A DNA stretch of 20,974 bases from Prevotella sp. UBA3837 (lineage in GTDB: Bacteria > Bacteroidota > Bacteroidia > Bacteroidales > Bacteroidaceae), in NCBI GenBank assembly GCA_002392835.1, contig DGHX01000068.1, forward strand, positions 6,855-27,828, given 5' to 3'. Made by a program: the position numbers and the translations under genes. This document shows positions 1-6,827 of this stretch, one piece after another; the stretch's first letter is position 1; every line of letters begins with the position of its first letter. The notes beneath the pieces were generated by a model that did no database searches, was not told where the DNA came from, and worked only from the letters and a program-made list of their open reading frames with translations.

Positions 1-130
1 GGTTGGGGGTGGGGTCAGTATCTTCATTTCTGCCATTTTGGTGGTACAACATATTGAGCATCATTTTGTTTTTGTGAGTCGCCTTCGGCGTACCATGGCT
101 GTGAGTTAAAAAAACTTAAGCAACGGAAAA

Positions 131-165
131 TAACTCCTCACTACTAACTACTAACTCCTAACTAT
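131..165. repeat. Heptameric tandem tract upstream of the B12 operon promoter
   Basis: Five consecutive 7-nt units of the form TAACTCC / TCACTAC / TAACTAC / TAACTCC / TAACTAT. The tract ends five bases before the -7 element and occupies the place where the -33 element and spacer would normally be. It shares the 7-nt period, but not the sequence, of other tracts in this window. Confidence 0.8.
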
Positions 166-184
166 TTCGTACCTTTGCACCCGC
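145..184 (+). promoter_or_regulatory. Bacteroidetes-type promoter of the cobalamin operon
   Basis: TACCTTTG at 170-177 matches the Bacteroidetes -7 consensus TAnnTTTG, so transcription should start near 184, right where the riboswitch begins. No TTTG-like -33 element is visible at the expected distance; the heptameric tract lies there instead. Confidence 0.65.
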
Positions 185-390
185 ATTGGAAACTCGGGCC
201 GTGAAAACAGGCCCTGGTGCAAGGGAACCGCGTGAGAATCGCGGACAGTACCTGCTGCTGTTATCCCCGTTTAAGCGGTTTGTCCGTATAACGCCACTGA
301 CCATTATGCATTATGCATTAAGCATTAAGCATTGAATCGGTCGGGAAGGTAGGGCAGACTGGGGAGAGTCAGAATACCTGCCATTGCCAT
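184..390 (+). promoter_or_regulatory. Cobalamin (AdoCbl-type) riboswitch
   Basis: Several conserved B12-riboswitch blocks occur in the right order. GGGAA with the GTGAGAAT-containing stem and ACAGTACCTGCTGCTGT are at about 219-261. GCCACTG is at 293-299 and GGGAAGG at 342-348. The B12 box AGTCAGAATACCTGCC is at 367-382. The leader sits about 55 nt ahead of a TonB-receptor gene, the usual arrangement in Bacteroidetes, where cobalamin binding represses expression. Exact ends are approximate because the closing P1 stem was not resolved by eye. A heptameric repeat sits in a variable region of the aptamer. Confidence 0.93.
303..333. repeat. Heptameric repeat inside the riboswitch
   Basis: Two ATTATGC units followed by two ATTAAGC units and a partial ATT. 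It falls between the GCCACTG block and the GGGAAGG block, which is a length-variable arm of cobalamin riboswitches, so it probably extends a peripheral arm rather than the core. Confidence 0.8.
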
Positions 391-444
391 TGTAAGTGAA
401 CGCGCCGCTCAGGAACAAGCGGAGGCGGAAGGAGAACGGAACGA

Positions 445-2685
445 ATGATGAAACGTCTGGCGATTATGGGGCTGGCGCTCACGGCGTGCGCCCTGACATC
501 AATGGCACAAAAGACCCTGGAGGGCGACTCGCTGCAAGAGGTCGTCGTCACCGGCACGGGCACGCAGCACCTGCTGCGCAATGCCCCCGTGCAGACCGAG
601 GTCATCAGCCGCCGACAGCTGCAGCAGTATGGCGGGCGCTCGCTCGAGGACATCCTCAGCGGGCTCTCGGCGTCGTTTGCCTTCAGCGAGGGTGACATGG
701 GCAGCCAGATGCAGATGAACGGACTGGGCAACAGCTATATACTGGTGCTCGTAGACGGCAAGCGCCTGCACGGCGACGTGGGCGGCGAGAACGACCTGCA
801 GCTCATAGACCCGCACAACATCGAGCGCATTGAGATAGTGAAGGGGGCGGCCAGCGCCCTCTACGGCAGCGACGCCATAGCCGGCGTGGTGAACATTATC
901 ACCCGCAAGCACGACGAGGCGCTGCTCGTGGAGAACGCCACCCGCATAGGCAGCTACTTCGACCTGCGGCAGCACAACGCCGTGGGGCTGGCCATAGGGC
1001 CGGTGAAGAGCCTCACCAACTTCCAGCTGCAGCACAGCGACGGATGGCAGAACACCGCCACGGAGTGGACACCGTCGTCGGCGGCACCCGTCACCGACTC
1101 GCGTAGCAAGACGGTGAACGAGCACACCAACTGGCAGCTCAGCGAGCAGCTCACCTGGACCGTCAGCCCCGCCGTGGAGCTGTACGCCTCAGGCACCTAT
1201 TATAAGAAAGGTATATATAGGCCGAAGGGCAAGTACCCCAAGTACGACGTGAAGACCTACGACCTGAAGTACCGCAACGCATCGGCCAGCATCGGCGGCA
1301 GCTGGCGCCACGGACTGACGCAGACGGCCACCGACGCCGTGACGCTCGACGTGGACTGGAACCGCCATGACTACTACCATGCCTTCACCTCGACCACGCT
1401 GGCCGAGGGCTTCGACGAGCAGGGACGCCTCATCCTCGACTTCCCTTACTTCGCCGGGCAGCGCAACCTGCAGAGCAACCAGGAGCGCACCATGGCCCAC
1501 CTGAAGGGCGTCTTCACCCTCAGCGACAGCCACCGCCTCAGCGCAGGACTTGAGGCCCGCTACGACTACCTGAAGGCCCCCACCAGCATAGCCGGCCAGA
1601 CTGCCGATGACAACACCGAGGCACTGTACGTGCAGGATGAGTGGAGCATCCCCCTCCGCCCTTCACCCTCCACCACACACCCTTCACCCTCCACACTCCA
1701 CCTCACCCCCGGCCTGCGCCTGAACCGTAACCAGGGCTTCGGCTTCCGGCTCACCCCCAAGCTCTCGGCCATGCTCAGCACCGGCAACCTGCGGCTGCGC
1801 GCCACCTGGAGCCAGGGCTTCAAGACCCCCACGCTGAAGGAGACCAACTACCGCTACATACGCGAGATGTCGACCATCGTCATGTATCTTGGCAACCCCG
1901 AACTGAACGCGCAGACCAGCAACTACTACGCCCTGAACGCCGAGTACACCTGGGGCGGGCTGAACCTCACCGTCACGGACTACCGTAACCAGGTGGACAA
2001 CATGATCACGCTGGTCACCGTGCCCCGCAGCGAGGCCCCTGCCGAGTACCGCGAGCAGTACGGCGAGCTGCTGGGCAAGGTGCGGCGCTATGAGAACATG
2101 GAGGACGCCCGCACGCAGGGCATCGACGTCAGCCTGCGCTACAGCCGCGGACCGCTGTCCGCAGGACTGGGCTACAGCTATCTCGACACCGACGCCCACG
2201 TCTACGACGACACGCACGGCCGCCTGCAGGAGGTCACCATCGACGGCATGGCCCACCACAAGGGCAACATGTTCGTCACATGGAAATGGAGAAATGGAGA
2301 GAATGAGAAAATGAGAGAATATGGTCTCGGCCTCTATGGTCGGTTCTCCACCAAGCGCTACTATCAGATTGACGGCAACGGAAAGGGCTACCAGCTGTGG
2401 CGCATAGCCGCCAACTGCACCGTCGACGGAAAGCAGCTGTCCTCTTTCCTCTCTCCCCTTTCCTCTTTCCTCTCTCCCCTTTCCTCTTTCCTCTTTCAAT
2501 TCGACGCCGGCATCGACAACATCTTCAACTACTGCGACCGCACGCCCCACGGCCACCACCTGGGCACCACCACGCCGGGACGTACCATATACGCTTCGCT
2601 CAGCGTGAGCCTGAAGAAAGGAAAACGTACACAATTCACAAACCATAAGTCTAATTTTAAACAAACTAACGATGAAGAAGATTAA
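445..2685 (+). CDS. TonB-dependent outer-membrane receptor, BtuB-like
   Basis: A 746-aa outer-membrane transporter. Residues 1-22 form a signal peptide ending in SMAQ, and a TonB box (EVVVTG) follows at about 32-37. The plug runs to about residue 155 with family motifs NGLG, YILVLVDGKRL and ALYGSDAIAGVVNIIT; the remainder is a beta-barrel with family motifs such as GLRL, WSQGFKTPTLKE and DNIFN. Substrate is inferred from the B12 riboswitch directly upstream and the CbiK-like gene downstream: cobalamin or another corrinoid or tetrapyrrole, taken up with TonB/ExbBD energy. Low-complexity segments (PSPST repeats, a KWRNGENEK-type stretch, SSFLSPL repeats) sit in barrel turns. About 21 polar residues follow the last recognisable beta-strand (ASLSVSLKK), which is odd because such proteins usually end on an aromatic residue. 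The end overlaps the next gene by 14 nt. ATG at 448 is an alternative start. Confidence 0.93.
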   Translation: MMKRLAIMGLALTACALTSMAQKTLEGDSLQEVVVTGTGTQHLLRNAPVQTEVISRRQLQQYGGRSLEDILSGLSASFAFSEGDMGSQMQMNGLGNSYILVLVDGKRLHGDVGGENDLQLIDPHNIERIEIVKGAASALYGSDAIAGVVNIITRKHDEALLVENATRIGSYFDLRQHNAVGLAIGPVKSLTNFQLQHSDGWQNTATEWTPSSAAPVTDSRSKTVNEHTNWQLSEQLTWTVSPAVELYASGTYYKKGIYRPKGKYPKYDVKTYDLKYRNASASIGGSWRHGLTQTATDAVTLDVDWNRHDYYHAFTSTTLAEGFDEQGRLILDFPYFAGQRNLQSNQERTMAHLKGVFTLSDSHRLSAGLEARYDYLKAPTSIAGQTADDNTEALYVQDEWSIPLRPSPSTTHPSPSTLHLTPGLRLNRNQGFGFRLTPKLSAMLSTGNLRLRATWSQGFKTPTLKETNYRYIREMSTIVMYLGNPELNAQTSNYYALNAEYTWGGLNLTVTDYRNQVDNMITLVTVPRSEAPAEYREQYGELLGKVRRYENMEDARTQGIDVSLRYSRGPLSAGLGYSYLDTDAHVYDDTHGRLQEVTIDGMAHHKGNMFVTWKWRNGENEKMREYGLGLYGRFSTKRYYQIDGNGKGYQLWRIAANCTVDGKQLSSFLSPLSSFLSPLSSFLFQFDAGIDNIFNYCDRTPHGHHLGTTTPGRTIYASLSVSLKKGKRTQFTNHKSNFKQTNDEED
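1659..1694 (+). repeat. In-frame 21-bp repeat in TonB receptor (PSPST units)
   Basis: The 15-mer CCCTTCACCCTCCAC occurs at 1659 and again exactly 21 bp later at 1680, encoding PSPSTTH then PSPSTLH. It lies between two barrel strands (YVQDEWSI and LHLTPGLRL), where receptors of this family normally have a short turn. Confidence 0.85.
2281..2325 (+). repeat. GA-rich degenerate repeat in TonB receptor
   Basis: Degenerate 7-9 nt units of the type GAGAAATG / GAGAATGA / GAAAATGAG, AT-richer than the flanking codons, encode a polar stretch (WRNGENEKMREY) between barrel strands. The units are the reverse complement of those in the gldK signal peptide (TTTCTCATT type). Confidence 0.6.
2440..2494 (+). 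repeat. In-frame 21-bp tandem repeat in TonB receptor (SSFLSPL units)
   Basis: Two perfect 21-bp copies (2440-2460 and 2461-2481) and a 13-bp partial third copy. Each encodes SSFLSPL. They are inserted just before the conserved strand FQFDAGIDNIFN; the second receptor in this window has no such insert at the matching place (its equivalent is FVEPGIGVDNIFD). Confidence 0.9.
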
Positions 2686-3778
2686 GTTTCTGCTCGTGGC
2701 CATGATGGCCATGATGACTACTGCAGGCTTTGTGGCTTGCAGCGACGACGATGACGACACTGCCCCTGTATCGAACATGCAGCGCTACCAGAACGAGGTG
2801 GACGCCACGGTGAAAGCCCAGAAAAAGAACAGCAAGGCCATCCTGCTCGTTGCCTTCGGCAGCACCTGGCAGCAGGCCTACGACGCCTTCGACCTGACCC
2901 GCAACGAGTACGCCCAGGCCTTCCCCGGCTACGACGTGTACCTCAGCTTCTCGAGCGCCATCTGCATCAACCGCGCCATGGCCGGCGAGAACACCGACAA
3001 GCGCTCGTTCTACGAGCCTAAGTACTGGCTTGAGGCCTTCGGACGCGTACAGTACAGCGAGATCATCGTGCAGTCCATGCAGGTCATCCCCGGCGAGGAG
3101 TTCAGCCGCGTGGTGAACGCCATGAAGGACTTCGGCAACAACGTCTTCGGCGACCTCGACGACAAGTACATGTCGCAGGTGACCCTGAAGCTGGGCATGC
3201 CCCTGATGTACAGCGAGGCCGACACACGTACCCTGGCCGACGCCCTGCACACCAACTTCGGCAGCTACGCCAAGCAGGGAGCCATGCTCTTCATGGGCCA
3301 CGGCAACCCCGACGAGTATGACACCTACAAGGCCAACGTGCGCTACACCCAGCTGGAGCAGGCCCTGCAGCAGAAGAGCAACAACTACTTCGTGGGCACC
3401 GTCGACATGATGGACAACTTCAAGGTGCAGGTGCGCGACCGCATGGTCGAGGCCGGCATCAACAGCGGCAACGTGTACTGTGCTCCGCTGATGTCGATAG
3501 CCGGTGACCACGCCCACAACGACATGGCCGGCGACGACGACGCATGGGACAACGGCTTCAAGGTGAACGAGGACGGCGAGGTGGAGGACACCTCGTGGAA
3601 GATGTACTTCGAGCACATGGGCTACACCACCACCCAGAACGGCACATACGTCGACAACGGCAGCAACGCACTGGTGAAGGGCCTGCTGGAGTACAAGAAC
3701 ATCCGCGACATATACATCGCCCACACCCGCGCTGCCGAGACCGTGGACTTCTACCACTCAATGTTCCCCGAAGAGTAA
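2672..3778 (+). CDS. CbiK-family cobaltochelatase, predicted surface lipoprotein
   Basis: A 368-aa protein of the CbiK (anaerobic sirohydrochlorin cobaltochelatase) family. Metal-site motifs known from Salmonella CbiK are present: PGEEF with E143 (matching the E89 region), MGHG with H210, and AGDHAHND with H280. The substrate-side motif is interrupted by about 15 extra acidic residues (around 290-305) before TSWK. Unlike cytoplasmic CbiK (about 264 aa), it begins with a lipoprotein signal peptide and lipobox FVAC (C23), followed at once by SDDDDD, which resembles the Bacteroides lipoprotein export signal that sends lipoproteins to the cell surface. It overlaps the upstream receptor gene by 14 nt and so shares its B12-riboswitch control. 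The enzymatic role (cobalt insertion, removal, or only tetrapyrrole or metal binding) is not settled by sequence; a surface location makes corrinoid or metal scavenging plausible. Confidence 0.88.
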   Translation: MKKIKFLLVAMMAMMTTAGFVACSDDDDDTAPVSNMQRYQNEVDATVKAQKKNSKAILLVAFGSTWQQAYDAFDLTRNEYAQAFPGYDVYLSFSSAICINRAMAGENTDKRSFYEPKYWLEAFGRVQYSEIIVQSMQVIPGEEFSRVVNAMKDFGNNVFGDLDDKYMSQVTLKLGMPLMYSEADTRTLADALHTNFGSYAKQGAMLFMGHGNPDEYDTYKANVRYTQLEQALQQKSNNYFVGTVDMMDNFKVQVRDRMVEAGINSGNVYCAPLMSIAGDHAHNDMAGDDDAWDNGFKVNEDGEVEDTSWKMYFEHMGYTTTQNGTYVDNGSNALVKGLLEYKNIRDIYIAHTRAAETVDFYHSMFPEE

Positions 3779-3834
3779 GCGGCCGTTGGCCTAAATGATA
3801 AATGATAAATGATAAATGAAAAATGCTGCGCGCC
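3779..3834 (+). repeat. GC-hairpin plus AAATGAT heptamer element, forward copy
   Basis: A small hairpin (GGCC-GTT-GGCC, 3781-3791) is followed by T and three exact AAATGAT units (3793-3813), AAATGAA, AAATG and CTGCGCGCC (3826-3834). The same architecture recurs at 13821-13891. It starts directly after the chelatase stop codon and carries stop and start codons in all three frames. Confidence 0.85.
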
Positions 3835-3870
3835 AGCCATGTCATCAAGCAACAACAGCCAATTTGAATT

Positions 3871-5985
3871 ATGAGACGACACAACATTTTCAACAAGGTA
3901 TATGGTAAGCTGCTGGGTTTATCATTTATCATTTATCATTTGTCATTTAGCCCCGCAGGGGCGCAGATTCACCGCATGGAGCGTGTCGACAGCTCGGCTG
4001 TCGACCGCTCTTACAACCTCAACCCCGTGGTCGTCACAGGCTCGGGCCACCACCAGCGCCTGAAGTCGACGGCCACACCCGTACACGTGCTCACGGCACG
4101 CGACATCAGCGAGCAGGGCATCACCACCTTCGACGATGCCATCGTGCGCATGATGCCCCAGGTGAGCATGGCCCCCAGCAGCATGGGCTCGTTCCTGCGC
4201 ATGAACGGACTGGGCGGCAAGTACATACTCATACTCATCAACGGACAGAAGCTCTCAGGCGACATCTCGAACAATGTCGACCTGCAGCGCATCAACATGG
4301 CGCGTGTCAAGCGCATCGAGGTGCTCGACGGAGCCGCTTCGTCGCTCTACGGCAGCGATGCCATTGCCGGCGTCATCAACATCATCACCGACCAGCCCAC
4401 ACAGCAGATGGTCAGCGCAGAAAGCAACACCACCGTCAGCGGCGAGGGCAAGCTCACCGAGGGCGTCACACTCGACGTCTACAAGAACGGCTTCGGCTCG
4501 TACACATCTTATATCTACGACCGTGCCGACAGCTACCACACCTACAACGAGGAGCTGGTGAAGGGCAGCGACACCGAGACGCAGCCCACCATGGCACCCC
4601 TCTTCACCGGCTACCGCTCGGACCTACTGGCACAGAAATTCACCTACAGCCCCAACCAGCACCTGGCCATGAACGCGGGGCTTGACTACTCATACAAGAT
4701 GACCGACCGCCCCGAGACCCGCGACGACATCACCGGCGGCACCGACTACGAGATGCGCTACAAGGGCCTCAGGCTGACATCGGGCCTCGTCTATAAGTTC
4801 GATGCCAGGAACTCGCTGCAGGTCGACTACACCATTGACCGCTTCCGCTACGGCAAGGAGTACGACGTGGCAACGAAGACCTACGCCGTAGGCGACTATG
4901 TACAGTCGAAGAAGCAGCGCACCATAGAGCTGCAGGTGAAGGCCGTCCTGGGGCTGCTGCCACAGGGCACCACCATCGTGGGCAACGACTGGCGGCTGGA
5001 GAAGCTCATCGCCACGTCGGGCAACATCAACCAGGAGACCTACATACTGGGCTACTTTGCCCAGCATGAACAGAGCTTCCGCGCGGGTGCCAGCACCATC
5101 ACCGCCACCGTAGGTGCCCGCTACGACTATCACAAGAACTTCGGCAACCATTTCACCCCCAAGGCCACGCTGATGCTGAGCAGCGGAGCCCTCAACCTGC
5201 GCGCCACCTACAGCTCCGGCTTCCGCGCACCGGGGCTCGACGAGCTGTACTACCACTACTTCTCGGTGAACCGCGGCAAGGCACAGATCAGCTTCGGCAA
5301 CCAGCAGCTGAAGCCCGAGAAGAGCCACTACCTGGCACTGAACGCCGAGTGGCGCACGCAGGATGTGGCGCTGAGCGTGACGGGCTACCTGAACAGCGTC
5401 AACGACATGGTGGTGAAGCAGAACAATGACCTCGACGACGACGGGCGGCAGATGCTGCAGCGCGAGTTCCCCGAGCTGACCGCCGAGCAGGCCGCGAAGA
5501 TGGTGAGCTACGCCAACTACCAGAACAGCGACAAGGGCGACGTGAAGGGGCTGCAGGTCAACGCCTCGGTGAACATCACGCGCGACCTGAACCTTACTGC
5601 CAACTATGCCTACACCTATGCCCGCTCGAAGACCAGCGACGAGTGGAGCCTGCTGGAGCGCAGCATACGCAACGCTGCCACCGTGGCGCTGAACTACCAC
5701 CACGCCTGGCGACGCTACGGCCTGAACGTCAACCTGAGCGGGCGCCTGCAGTCGAAAACCTACTACACCGGCAGCTATGAGGACGCTCCCGGCTACGGCG
5801 TGTGGAACCTGCACACGCGCCACTCCTTCGACGTGCTGCCCTGGGCCTTCGTGGAGCCCGGCATCGGCGTGGACAACATCTTTGACCGCACAGACCGCCG
5901 CCCCGACTCCTCCACGCGCAAGTACGCCCTCTACTCGCCAGGACGCATGCTCGTCGTCAGCCTGAAGCTAAGGCTGAAGAACTGA
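3871..5985 (+). CDS. TonB-dependent outer-membrane receptor (second in B12 operon)
   Basis: A 704-aa receptor paralogous to the one at 445-2685. The signal peptide has a hydrophobic core GLSFIIYHLSF and cleavage site AGA|Q (after residue 31). A TonB box-like NPVVVTG is at 51-57. Plug motifs are RMNGLGGKYILILINGQKL and SLYGSDAIAGVINIIT, then a barrel with ATYSSGFRAPGLDELYYHY and GIGVDNIFD, ending in SLKLRLKN with no tail. It lies 92 nt after the chelatase with no visible promoter, so it is probably the third gene of the riboswitch operon. Substrate is unproven: corrinoid, cobalt chelate or another tetrapyrrole are all compatible. The signal-peptide core is encoded by an inverted heptamer array complementary to the array upstream, so the start codon lies in the loop of a long potential hairpin. 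Confidence 0.92.
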   Translation: MRRHNIFNKVYGKLLGLSFIIYHLSFSPAGAQIHRMERVDSSAVDRSYNLNPVVVTGSGHHQRLKSTATPVHVLTARDISEQGITTFDDAIVRMMPQVSMAPSSMGSFLRMNGLGGKYILILINGQKLSGDISNNVDLQRINMARVKRIEVLDGAASSLYGSDAIAGVINIITDQPTQQMVSAESNTTVSGEGKLTEGVTLDVYKNGFGSYTSYIYDRADSYHTYNEELVKGSDTETQPTMAPLFTGYRSDLLAQKFTYSPNQHLAMNAGLDYSYKMTDRPETRDDITGGTDYEMRYKGLRLTSGLVYKFDARNSLQVDYTIDRFRYGKEYDVATKTYAVGDYVQSKKQRTIELQVKAVLGLLPQGTTIVGNDWRLEKLIATSGNINQETYILGYFAQHEQSFRAGASTITATVGARYDYHKNFGNHFTPKATLMLSSGALNLRATYSSGFRAPGLDELYYHYFSVNRGKAQISFGNQQLKPEKSHYLALNAEWRTQDVALSVTGYLNSVNDMVVKQNNDLDDDGRQMLQREFPELTAEQAAKMVSYANYQNSDKGDVKGLQVNASVNITRDLNLTANYAYTYARSKTSDEWSLLERSIRNAATVALNYHHAWRRYGLNVNLSGRLQSKTYYTGSYEDAPGYGVWNLHTRHSFDVLPWAFVEPGIGVDNIFDRTDRRPDSSTRKYALYSPGRMLVVSLKLRLKN
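3918..3962 (-). repeat. Heptamer element, inverted copy inside the signal peptide
   Basis: TTT followed by three ATCATTT units and one GTCATTT unit, AG, then a GC hairpin GCCCC-GCA-GGGGC (3950-3962). This is the reverse complement of the element at 3779-3834: positions 3791-3823 and 3918-3950 are complementary at 31 of 33 positions plus one potential G-U pair. It encodes the hydrophobic core of the receptor's signal peptide. Confidence 0.85.
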
Positions 5986-6002
5986 CGGCAGCAAATAAAA
6001 TT

Positions 6003-6053
6003 GTAAATCGAAAATCCGCAAATCGTAAATAGTAAATCCGTAAATAGTAAATA
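6003..6053. repeat. GTAAATA/GTAAATC heptamer-like tract
   Basis: Degenerate 7-8 nt units (GTAAATC, GAAAATC, GTAAATA, CGTAAATA) fill the region between the second receptor's stop codon and the terminator. The sequence differs from the AAATGAT arrays but the period is the same. Confidence 0.7.
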
Positions 6054-6087
6054 ACCAAAGCGTGTATTATTATATTAAGTTTTTGTA

Positions 6088-6123
6088 AAGAGGCACTGTC
6101 GTGAGACAACGCCTCTTTTTTTT
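6088..6123 (+). terminator. Rho-independent terminator of the B12 operon
   Basis: Stem AAGAGGC (6088-6094) pairs with GCCTCTT (6111-6117), with inner pairing TGTC/GACA around GTGA, followed by a run of T to 6123. It sits about 100 nt after the second receptor gene. Confidence 0.85.
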
Positions 6124-6131
6124 CGGCATTA

Positions 6132-6158
6132 CCATCTGACGTCATGCCATCTGACGTC
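6132..6158. repeat. 12-bp direct repeat CCATCTGACGTC
   Basis: CCATCTGACGTC occurs at 6132-6143 and 6147-6158, separated by 3 nt and directly abutting the stop codon of the minus-strand gene. GACGTC is palindromic. Function unknown. Confidence 0.7.
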
Positions 6159-6827
6159 TTATTCAGGTGAAAAAACAGGGATGTGCTGTTTCTCCTCCTT
6201 CATCAACTTCAATACTTTGGCTTCTTCTTCGGTTAAGGGCCTGAGATTCTCAGCTTTCTTTAACACTGCAAACTTAGAGGCCTTTATCGGTTTGAACTCA
6301 CATGTCTCGTCCTTATAACCTTTACGAAGTATGATTTTCTTGCTCGTTTTATAGTTCACAATTTCTCCACTAAGAGCATATACAACATACAATGTCTTGT
6401 TACCTGCCCGTCTGTAAATGTGTTCGCTTTCTATTTGTCCCTTCTTCTCAAGATTCCTTCTTTCATATACTGAGTATAGCAGGTTATACTTATAGTCATA
6501 TCGGAGATAATCTGATATAGGGTCCTCCTCCGCATACAGACTTGCAGGAATGCCATAACGGTCAGCCAGATGGTTGTTGAAACTGGCAAAGACTTTGAAT
6601 GGTACGGTTTTCCCATCAAAGTGTATGTAGTGGTTGCCTTCAATATAATACGAATCGAGTTTCGGACAGGGAAGGTATTCGCTTATCACGACAGCGTCGG
6701 TCAGATGAAGAACCTCATGCTTTATTGTTTGAGCCTCAACGGTCGTGCAGATAAGGCTCCATAATATAAAAGTATAACGCAGCATATAACAATAGTGAAT
6801 CATTTTTTTTACTGACATGAGCATCAT
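6159..6827 (-). CDS. Exported protein of unknown function
   Basis: A 222-aa protein I do not recognise. The N-terminus has a basic patch and a hydrophobic stretch (about residues 15-31, MLRYTFILWSLICTTVEAQ), consistent with a signal peptide cut near VEA|Q. The mature part is charged, with no cysteine-rich or repeat pattern, and ends in a lysine/glutamate-rich tail. ATG at 6827 is chosen because it overlaps the stop of the upstream gene as ATGA, which suggests translational coupling; ATG at 6785 would give a more compact signal peptide. Codons are AT-rich, unlike the GC-rich operons on both sides, which fits later acquisition or a lineage-specific gene. Its partner at 6824-7327 is also exported, so the two may work together in the envelope. 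Confidence 0.72.
   Translation of the reverse strand: MMLMSVKKMIHYCYMLRYTFILWSLICTTVEAQTIKHEVLHLTDAVVISEYLPCPKLDSYYIEGNHYIHFDGKTVPFKVFASFNNHLADRYGIPASLYAEEDPISDYLRYDYKYNLLYSVYERRNLEKKGQIESEHIYRRAGNKTLYVVYALSGEIVNYKTSKKIILRKGYKDETCEFKPIKASKFAVLKKAENLRPLTEEEAKVLKLMKEEKQHIPVFSPE

Noticed and set aside
1..64. Possible 5' end of a divergent minus-strand gene (ATG at 36 or at 64 reading left, open to the window edge)
   Set aside because: Only 12-21 codons are visible, two overlapping frames are equally open, and neither start has a recognisable protein beginning or signal.
499..2778. Long minus-strand open frames under the first receptor and chelatase (up to about 360 codons)
   Set aside because: They are mirrors of GC-rich coding sequence; their translations are Val/Ala/His-rich with no motifs, while the plus strand has clear families.
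3791..3950. CRISPR-like array of short repeats
   Set aside because: Units are 7 nt without spacers, arranged as inverted arrays; no cas genes or 25-40 nt repeats are present.
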